Below the pieces are notes generated by a model that was not told the DNA's origin, ran no database searches, and was given only the letters and a program-made list of their open reading frames with translations. From assembly GCA_050251195.1 (NCBI GenBank), contig JBFWNG010000002.1, positions 619,712 through 683,711 of the forward strand: a DNA stretch of 64,000 nucleotides. Reading direction: 5' to 3'. A program made the translations under genes and the position numbers. This DNA comes from JBFWNG01 sp050251195 (GTDB taxonomy: Bacteria > Bdellovibrionota_B > Oligoflexia > Oligoflexales > Oligoflexaceae). This document shows positions 59,226-64,000 of this stretch, one piece after another; position 1 is the stretch's first letter, and each line of letters opens with the position of its first letter.

Positions 59226-61967
59226 TCAAGCCGCGTATTTGGCGAGAGTATTGACGAGTAAGCGATGATCGACAGGTTTGGTTATATGGTTGTCAAAGCC
59301 GCTACGCAAAGATCGCTGAGCTTCCTCTTTCATCGCGTGGGCTGTAAGAGCAATAATGGGTTTCTTGAACCCTTTGTCGCGCAATATCTTGGTCGCTTCG
59401 TACCCATCCAGTTCCGGCATTTGCAAATCCATTAGTACAAGACTAAAGTCTTCGTTCAAAGCCTTTTCGACGCCTTCCCTGCCGTTATTCGCCGTTTCTA
59501 CTTTGGCGCCTGCCAGCTCTAGGATCTTTTTGACCAATGCTTGATTGTCCATGCTGTCTTCAACCAAAAGAATACGCATCGAATTCAGGTTTATCTTGTT
59601 ACTTTTGTCAGGAAGATGGACAAGGTTTGAGAGCGGCTGATCAGGTTTTTGAAATAGTACTTGTTCAGATATTCCAGGATCAATGGTGACAACAAAGGTG
59701 CTCCCGCGGCCGGGCGCACTGTCGTTCAAAACAACGTCGCCACCCAACACCACAGCCAACCTTTTTGCAAGCACTAACCCCAAGCCGGTTCCCCCGTATC
59801 TTCTCGTCGTTGAGACATCCGCTTGGGTGAAGGGGGCAAAAAGGTTCGAGGCCTTTTCTTTGCTGATGCCAACTCCTGTATCCTTGACGACAAACGCTAG
59901 CCTTGTTTTTCCTTCATTATCCGTCGCCATTTGGATCTTTACATGCACCGATCCGCGACTGGTGAATTTGATGGCATTGCCGACTATATTGAAAAGAATT
60001 TGGCGCAACCGAATGGGGTCTGTTTTAATGGTTGCGGGGATGACTCCTTCGGCCGTCACTCGGAAATCAATGCCCTTCTCAGAGGCCTCCAAGCTCAGTA
60101 CAGCTCCGATCTCTTTGAGGACTTCGCTGAGAGGCACGTCGATTTTTTCGATGGAGAGCTTGCCTGCCTCAACCTTAGACAAGTCCAAAATGTCATTGAT
60201 GATATTTGACAGGAGCGTTCCGTTTCTCTTGATGACCTCAACGCAGTTGACCTTTTCATTCCCGGTCATTTCGTCATTAAGCAAGAGTTCTGAAAAGCCT
60301 AGAATAGCGCCTAGGGGCGTCCGAATCTCGTGGCTCATGTTTGCTAAAAACGCACTCTTTGTCGCGTTTGCGTCGTCCGCCACTTCTTTGGCCGTCTTTA
60401 GTTCAGTCTGGGCTTCCTTCTGAGCTGTAATATCGTTAGCAACAATGATGAATCCGACAACGTGGTTGTCAGAGTCGAATTCAGGGACGAATGTAATGCT
60501 GAAGATGGCGGAAGCAGTGTCGGTTACTGACTCTCGCTCGTAAGTGCTGCTTTGGCCCTTCAAAACCTTTTTAAGATAGGGCTCATTGACGGCATAACGC
60601 TCTTTGCCGAGAACTTCGAGGAGAGTCTTTCCTATCGGCGAAAATCCTGGCTTGAACCATTTGAGAAACGCTTCATTACAGAATAGGAAGCGTTCACTCT
60701 TGTTAAGCTGAGCGATGATGACGGGTACAGCATTGGTGATCGTTCTAAGTTGGGTCTCGCGTTTTTCCAAAGCGCGCGTTCGCTTCTTCACTCTGTGTTC
60801 GAGGTCTTCGTTAAGCTGCTTCATCTGTCGTTCAGCTTCCTTAACTTCTGTTATGTCTCGGGTTACTTTGGAAAACCCTGTGAGGTTTCTCTCCTTGTCG
60901 TACAGCGGAGCGACAACAACGCTTGCCCAATACTTAGACCCGTCTTTTCTGAGCTGAAGAATTTCGCCCTCGAAATGGCCGATTTCTTTGGCAGTCTGCA
61001 TTTGCCTGCGGGCGATCTGATCCCTATTTTGTTCGTCCGCGAAAAAAATGGAAACATTTTGGCCGAGAACTTCTCGATCGGTGTACCCCGTGATTCTCTC
61101 TGCACCTGAGTTCCAGGTTGTGATGCGACCGTTCGGATCGAGCATGACAATCGAGTATTCTTTGACGGCTTCGACGAGGAGACGAAATCGTTCTTCTGAC
61201 TTGGTAAGGTTTTCGTCGAACTTCTTGAATCTCGTCGTTAATATTTTCTGGCTGATCGAACTAGCAAGAGCTAACGCAAGAATAAAGAGAGTAGTGGAGA
61301 CCACAGTTACCGCGAGTTCGTCCGATACGAGAAGATTTCCTGTGGCGATACCCGCCTTCGTGGTATGGACGAAGGTTGCCGCCAACATGCCCGTATAGTG
61401 CATGCCGGAGATCGCAAAGCCCATAAGGCTGCTTGCGATCAAGAGTTCCCAAAAATGCTTAACCTTATCTCGAAGCCTAATTAGAATAAGAAGAGCGCTA
61501 AATGATGCGATAAGTGCAATAAGGACAGAAAGAACCACGAGAAAGAGATTCCATTTAATGATCGCATCCATCCTCATAGAATACATCCCGATGTAATGCA
61601 TTCCGGAAATTGCCGCGGCCATTGCGATTCCTCCCGCGACGACAGAAGCAGGCGGTACCGATCTCCGGCTAATTATGTACATTGCCAGAGCCGACGAACC
61701 AATAGCGACGACGACAGATAATGCCATTAACGGGATGTCGTAGCCCATCATCATTCCGGGCATCTCAAAAGCGAGCATGCCTATGAAATGCATACTCCAG
61801 ATCCCAACTCCCATTGCTAAAGCACCGCAAGAAAGCCAGAGGGTTTTTGCCCTGCCTTTTGCATGATTTACGGTTTGTGCCAGGTTGAGCGCTGTATAGG
61901 AAGCAAAGATTGCCACAAGAACAGAGAGCACAACGAGAAACAGGTCAAATCGAGTTTCCATCACCAT
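59226..61967 (-). CDS. MHYT-domain hybrid sensor histidine kinase
   Basis: 913 residues from the ATG at 61967 (AGGA about 9 bases upstream); the frame extends to 62054 without a better site. The N-terminal MHYT sensor (about 1-235) has seven or so membrane helices with the signature repeats WSMHFIGM, SGMHYIGM and SGMHYTGM, thought to bind a metal (copper) and sense gases. Two PAS domains follow (about 260-375 and 410-520), then HisKA (NMSHEIRTPLGA), HATPase_c (DTGVGIS, YGGTGLGLVLA), and a C-terminal receiver (LLVEDSMDNQ, phospho-Asp in LVLMDLQMPELDG, Lys in ITKPVD). The output partner is not nearby. Confidence 0.92.
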   Translation of the reverse strand: MVMETRFDLFLVVLSVLVAIFASYTALNLAQTVNHAKGRAKTLWLSCGALAMGVGIWSMHFIGMLAFEMPGMMMGYDIPLMALSVVVAIGSSALAMYIISRRSVPPASVVAGGIAMAAAISGMHYIGMYSMRMDAIIKWNLFLVVLSVLIALIASFSALLILIRLRDKVKHFWELLIASSLMGFAISGMHYTGMLAATFVHTTKAGIATGNLLVSDELAVTVVSTTLFILALALASSISQKILTTRFKKFDENLTKSEERFRLLVEAVKEYSIVMLDPNGRITTWNSGAERITGYTDREVLGQNVSIFFADEQNRDQIARRQMQTAKEIGHFEGEILQLRKDGSKYWASVVVAPLYDKERNLTGFSKVTRDITEVKEAERQMKQLNEDLEHRVKKRTRALEKRETQLRTITNAVPVIIAQLNKSERFLFCNEAFLKWFKPGFSPIGKTLLEVLGKERYAVNEPYLKKVLKGQSSTYERESVTDTASAIFSITFVPEFDSDNHVVGFIIVANDITAQKEAQTELKTAKEVADDANATKSAFLANMSHEIRTPLGAILGFSELLLNDEMTGNEKVNCVEVIKRNGTLLSNIINDILDLSKVEAGKLSIEKIDVPLSEVLKEIGAVLSLEASEKGIDFRVTAEGVIPATIKTDPIRLRQILFNIVGNAIKFTSRGSVHVKIQMATDNEGKTRLAFVVKDTGVGISKEKASNLFAPFTQADVSTTRRYGGTGLGLVLAKRLAVVLGGDVVLNDSAPGRGSTFVVTIDPGISEQVLFQKPDQPLSNLVHLPDKSNKINLNSMRILLVEDSMDNQALVKKILELAGAKVETANNGREGVEKALNEDFSLVLMDLQMPELDGYEATKILRDKGFKKPIIALTAHAMKEEAQRSLRSGFDNHITKPVDHRLLVNTLAKYAA

Positions 61968-62123
61968 GGCGATCCGTTCCTTTCTAAGACCGAGTAAGAA
62001 CCGCATAGATGTAATAGGCAATTTAGGTAGGTAATGCAACCTCAGGAACGTCATTTTTATCCAGTTTTCAAATCCGGAGAACCTCAGTCAACGATGCAAT
62101 TGTTGAGCTTGGAAAATGAGCGG

Positions 62124-63002
62124 CTAGTTCTGCATTTTTATATACTGTTCGTTCTCGAGCTTATTGAATTCCTCGAGTACAGTGCTCAAAATTTGACCAG
62201 CTTCTTCTTTTCTAAACAGATCGGCAAGGTCGATCCGAGGATGGCCTTGATCGAATTGGCTTGCATAGGTCCCTAACCCAAGCGTATCCACCTGCCATTC
62301 GGTTATAGCGCCCACAACATAGTTGGCATATCGAAACGCCTCGTACTCGTTGAGAAGGGTTAAAAAGTCGGAAAACGACTTTACCGTCACTTCCTTTTGC
62401 GCGCGAAATGCATGGGCGTATCCCACGCCTTCCGCATCAGATGATTTGCGGGACAATTGCAGCTGATAGGAATGCCTTGTTTCATGGATGAGCAGTAACA
62501 GTCCAATATACGGGTTTTCCGCCGCTTGGATTGCGGTGGGGTTCAATATTACCTTTCCCGGTCCTGATGAGGCGAGATCGAAGTCAAAAAAGGCCGGCCC
62601 GCGGATAGCTTGGGAATCGAACTGAAGCTCGGGTGCCGTAATACCCAAAGTGGCGATCTCGATTTGAAAGACCTGCTCCAATACCGATTTTTTCGCATTC
62701 CAATCGAGGGTTGGAAAACGCTTAACATCAGTTGTCAATTGTTTGTTCTTAAAAATGGCGCCTATAAGCGCTTTTTCTTCCACGAAGTTGTCCCCCGAAG
62801 TGAGATAAACGAATTCTTTAGCCTCTCGCTGTAGGGCGAACGCCGAAGGAGCCTTGCTTTGCACGTCTTGGTTGGCAAAGTGGTTTGGATCGTAATTCGG
62901 GTTGGTCGTGTTATTTTCGTGTAACTTGCCGATGCCATTGTTTGGCGTGTTGCATGAAGCAACGACGGTTAGGAAAAGAACTGCGATGGCTATCAATCTC
63001 AT
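62124..63002 (-). CDS. Lipoprotein with HExxH metal motif
   Basis: 292 residues from the ATG at 63002 (GGAG 7 bases upstream), with the lipobox VVASC. After an Asn-rich spacer comes a helical domain with LLLIHETRHSYQ, an HExxH zinc-site candidate; a downstream Glu in LLNEYEAFRYANY could be the third ligand. The family is not recognised. It resembles in outline the HEAVHH domain of the kelch protein at 24059-25579. It may be a metalloprotease or a structural relative; activity is not proven. Confidence 0.65.
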   Translation of the reverse strand: MRLIAIAVLFLTVVASCNTPNNGIGKLHENNTTNPNYDPNHFANQDVQSKAPSAFALQREAKEFVYLTSGDNFVEEKALIGAIFKNKQLTTDVKRFPTLDWNAKKSVLEQVFQIEIATLGITAPELQFDSQAIRGPAFFDFDLASSGPGKVILNPTAIQAAENPYIGLLLLIHETRHSYQLQLSRKSSDAEGVGYAHAFRAQKEVTVKSFSDFLTLLNEYEAFRYANYVVGAITEWQVDTLGLGTYASQFDQGHPRIDLADLFRKEEAGQILSTVLEEFNKLENEQYIKMQN

Positions 63003-63337
63003 ATTTAACTCCGCGAATAGGCAAAAGAGATTCACAGTATAACGGACTTTCAACCGTCGCCGATAATATATTAGCGTTATACATCTATGCCTTTCGGATA
63101 TACCGTGGCACAGGCTCTAGCCGTGGCGCGCCAATATGGCGGTTTAATCATCATAGGGTTCTTTTTGTTTAAGATAATCTTTTGGAACCTGTCAAATTGG
63201 CGTTAACGGGCCATGAGGAGGCGAAAATCCCTTTGATTTCAAGGCGCATATTTTGCTTCTCCCACAAAAGGATCAGGTACGAAACCTGCAACTGTCGGAC
63301 TTTTCGAACCTTCTAACCTTTCTTTTGGAGGAAAGAC
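63003..63337. other. 335-base gap with a possible 39-residue membrane peptide gene
   Basis: The plus-strand frame 63087-63206 could encode a single-helix peptide (see next entry). The rest contains no clear terminator or RNA structure. GATAATA-like -10 sequences are at about 63061, suitable for either direction. Confidence 0.4.
63087..63206 (+). CDS. Possible small single-pass membrane peptide
   Basis: A 39-residue frame starting MPFGYTVAQALAVA, with a hydrophobic middle GGLIIIGFFLFKIIFW and basic end. The composition is protein-like, but no ribosome site precedes the ATG. It could be translated from a leaderless transcript or be chance. Confidence 0.28.
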   Translation: MPFGYTVAQALAVARQYGGLIIIGFFLFKIIFWNLSNWR

Positions 63338-64000
63338 ATGAAAAGGATGATGGCGGCTTCAGCCAGTGTGCTGATGTTAGTTTTGGCAAGCAACGGATAC
63401 TCGGACGGATGCAGACAATCTGACGACGAAGTTTCCGAGATTGCTCACGAGCTCGAGGACGAAGCAGATTATTTCTACAGAACGATTGATGATTACATGG
63501 GACGCTCTGTCCTTACAGACGATGCAGAAGATTTTTTAACTGAAGTGGAGTACCTGCACGATGCCACGCACAACGGCGAAAATTGCCTCCGAATTCGTGA
63601 GCTTTTCCGCTACGTCGAAGATGCTTATGAGCGCCTGGAAGACACGTTTTATGACACACGTGACATTGCCAATGATCATGAGTTTCTACAAGATTGGTAT
63701 GCTATAGAAGATTTGTTCAATGAACTTGACTACGCCATCAACGACAGCAACGGCGGCGGCGGACACGGCGGCGGCGGACATGGCGGCGGTGGTAACGGCG
63801 GCGGACATGGCGGCGGTGGACACGGCGGCGGCGGACATGGCGGCGGTGGTAACGGCGGCGGACATGGCGGCGGTGGTAACGGCGGCGGACATGGCGGCGG
63901 CGGACATGGCGGCGGCGGTAACGGCGGCGGCGGACATGGCGGCGGCGGACATGGCGGCGGTGGTAACGGCGGCGGCGGACATGGCGGCGGTGGTAACGGC
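63338..64000 (+). CDS. Secreted Gly/His/Asn-repeat protein (3' truncated by window edge)
   Basis: The ATG at 63338 has GGAGG 6 bases upstream. A signal peptide is followed by about 115 residues of acidic, helical sequence with two or more Cys (for example EIAHELEDEADYFYRTID). From about 63752 the frame is only GGGGH, GGGH and GGGGN repeats up to the window end, with no stop. The repeats use ggc/ggt/gga plus cat/cac/aac and stay in frame. The regular His could bind metal ions. The complete length is unknown, and the minus-strand Ala-rich frame here is a shadow. Confidence 0.8.
   Translation, partial: MKRMMAASASVLMLVLASNGYSDGCRQSDDEVSEIAHELEDEADYFYRTIDDYMGRSVLTDDAEDFLTEVEYLHDATHNGENCLRIRELFRYVEDAYERLEDTFYDTRDIANDHEFLQDWYAIEDLFNELDYAINDSNGGGGHGGGGHGGGGNGGGHGGGGHGGGGHGGGGNGGGHGGGGNGGGHGGGGHGGGGNGGGGHGGGGHGGGGNGGGGHGGGGNG

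Noticed and set aside
59683..60423. 246-residue plus-strand frame opposite the hybrid kinase
   Set aside because: The minus strand has complete HisKA, HATPase and receiver motifs; the plus frame has none.
63686..63982. Ala-rich minus-strand frame (MSAAAVTTAAM type)
   Set aside because: It is the complement of the Gly/His repeats, which continue a plus-strand gene with a signal peptide and ribosome site.

Overview
The window looks like chromosomal DNA of a free-living Gram-negative bacterium of moderate GC content, probably from the Bdellovibrionota/Oligoflexia side of the old Deltaproteobacteria. This is inferred from two TIGR02147 (DUF4423)-type regulators, a very high density of lipoproteins with clear lipoboxes, several large sensor kinases, a periplasmic multihaem cytochrome system and many secreted proteins with no recognisable family. 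No rRNA or tRNA genes, phage genes or CRISPR arrays were seen.

Layout. 1-9032: end of a Rieske-type oxygenase, a lipoprotein, a PAS sensor kinase, a LysR regulator divergent from a tightly coupled operon (UDP-GlcNAc 2-epimerase, PIG-L deacetylase, BAHD-like acyltransferase), then a membrane sensor kinase. 9023-9860: a gene-free repeat island with a 136-base direct duplication, two inverted copies of an identical 61-base core inside unrelated hairpin stems, and a 30-base tandem array. 9864-13690: a toroid-fold secreted protein, a DCC thiol-oxidoreductase, an acidic lipoprotein, and an MBL hydrolase divergent from a TetR regulator with two operator palindromes. 13820-20523: two convergent operons that together look like a trans-envelope electron conduit: beta-barrel plus 33-haem cytochrome on +, and di-haem cytochrome b, FAD/[4Fe-4S] oxidoreductase and tetrahaem lipoprotein on -. 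20611-33205: mostly secreted or lipoproteins, a serine hydrolase, an HExxH/kelch protein, a methyltransferase, an amino-acid permease and a NUDIX hydrolase. 34077-35475: a decayed group II intron that splits a terminator hairpin. 35521-54694: S41 peptidase, regulators, large lipoproteins, a LysR gene that seems to start with ATT, a di-haem lipoprotein with a P-domain, a dienelactone hydrolase, a trypsin-like protease, a TPR/winged-helix regulator, and a cytochrome lipoprotein/YceI pair. 54731-58582: a LysR gene followed by an aldo/keto reductase, ornithine-cyclodeaminase-like and threonine-dehydratase-like operon. 58719-64000: a small secreted protein, an MHYT hybrid kinase, an HExxH lipoprotein and a Gly/His-repeat protein cut by the window edge.

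The strongest candidate for an undescribed system is 13820-20523. Its parts give a plausible path from NAD(P)H through FAD and iron-sulfur centres to b-haems, a periplasmic tetrahaem lipoprotein, and then a 33-haem protein with an outer-membrane barrel. Other points of interest are the stem-swapping 61-base hairpin element, the intron whose removal restores a perfect terminator stem, and the haem/P-domain fusion. All calls are made by eye from the sequence; no database search was run.
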